This document shows, one piece after another, positions 5,110 through 5,256 of a stretch of 5,256 nucleotides of DNA. Source of the DNA: Pseudomonadota bacterium (lineage in GTDB: Bacteria; Pseudomonadota; Gammaproteobacteria; Steroidobacterales; Steroidobacteraceae); assembly GCA_021850555.1 (NCBI GenBank), contig JAJZLX010000599.1, forward strand, positions 1-5,256. Reading direction: 5' to 3'. A program made the position numbers and the translations under genes. The first letter of the stretch is position 1. Every line of letters starts with the position of its first letter. Below the pieces are notes generated by a model. The model did not search any database and had not been told where the DNA came from. It saw only the letters and a program-made list of their open reading frames with translations.

Positions 5110-5256
5110 GCGCGCCGCAATCGCCGAGGTCGGGATCGCAACCGATCAACGATACAGACCGGTATCTCGACGTGCGGGGCGCGCGAGATGCGCAACTGCC
5201 GGATGTGGACTACATCTGGGCGGGCTTTGTGGCTGGCACTGTTGGCGCCCTAGTGG
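5106..5256 (+). CDS. RepA-like AAA ATPase, N-terminal part
   Basis: Only 50 codons are visible before the window ends. After a polar, disordered-looking leader (residues 1-31), PDVDYIWAGFVAGTVGALV (32-50) matches the strand and loop that come just before the Walker A motif in RepA/AAA_25-type ATPases, where the family reads like 'PGLLAGTVGALVSPGGTGKS'. The P-loop itself would be just past the right edge. These proteins are hexameric helicases or ATPases of small plasmids and are common in the maintenance module of genomic islands. Translation is coupled to the small wHTH gene by an ATGA overlap. Identity rests on this short stretch. Confidence 0.65.
   Translation, partial: MSAPQSPRSGSQPINDTDRYLDVRGARDAQLPDVDYIWAGFVAGTVGALV

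Overview
The window is GC-rich bacterial DNA made almost entirely of mobile-element genes. Codon and base use, the IS66 element, and a tRNA-Arg-type fragment that looks beta/gammaproteobacterial point to a proteobacterium. I cannot name the species. It reads as a junction between two integrated elements, one of which was later hit by an insertion sequence.

Region 1 (1-1096, minus strand) is the leading end of an IS66-family insertion sequence: tnpA, tnpB (joined by an ATGA stop/start overlap) and the first 77 codons of tnpC, which runs off the left edge. The outer end of the IS is a GTAAG-type terminus at 1096. A palindrome and a promoter-like TATAAT lie between tnpB and tnpC, close to the GTG start of tnpC.

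Region 2 (1097-2699, minus strand) holds a P4-type tyrosine integrase (integrase A). It has an intact catalytic set and is fused in frame to a C-terminal domain that I know mainly from separate island proteins. A short coupled reading frame follows it and is cut by the IS66 insertion.

Region 3 (2700-3037) has no gene but is dense in signals: tandem 11-bp repeats, three 10-bp-spaced CGAAG units, the 3' half of a tRNA-Arg(ACG) gene (2857-2903, a likely attachment-site remnant) and an 11-bp-spaced GCCACAGTT pair. Both integrases start beside this region and point away from it.

Region 4 (3038-5256) is the start of a second element: integrase B (plus), an unrecognised DNA-binding-like protein (minus), a small excisionase/AlpA-like protein (plus), and a coupled gene whose first 50 codons resemble a RepA-type AAA ATPase. 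The order integrase, regulator, small wHTH, RepA-like ATPase fits the recombination and maintenance end of a genomic island or integrative plasmid.

Because the tRNA fragment lacks its 5' half, the DNA on its left is probably another inserted element. The simplest reading is tandem islands at one tRNA-Arg site.
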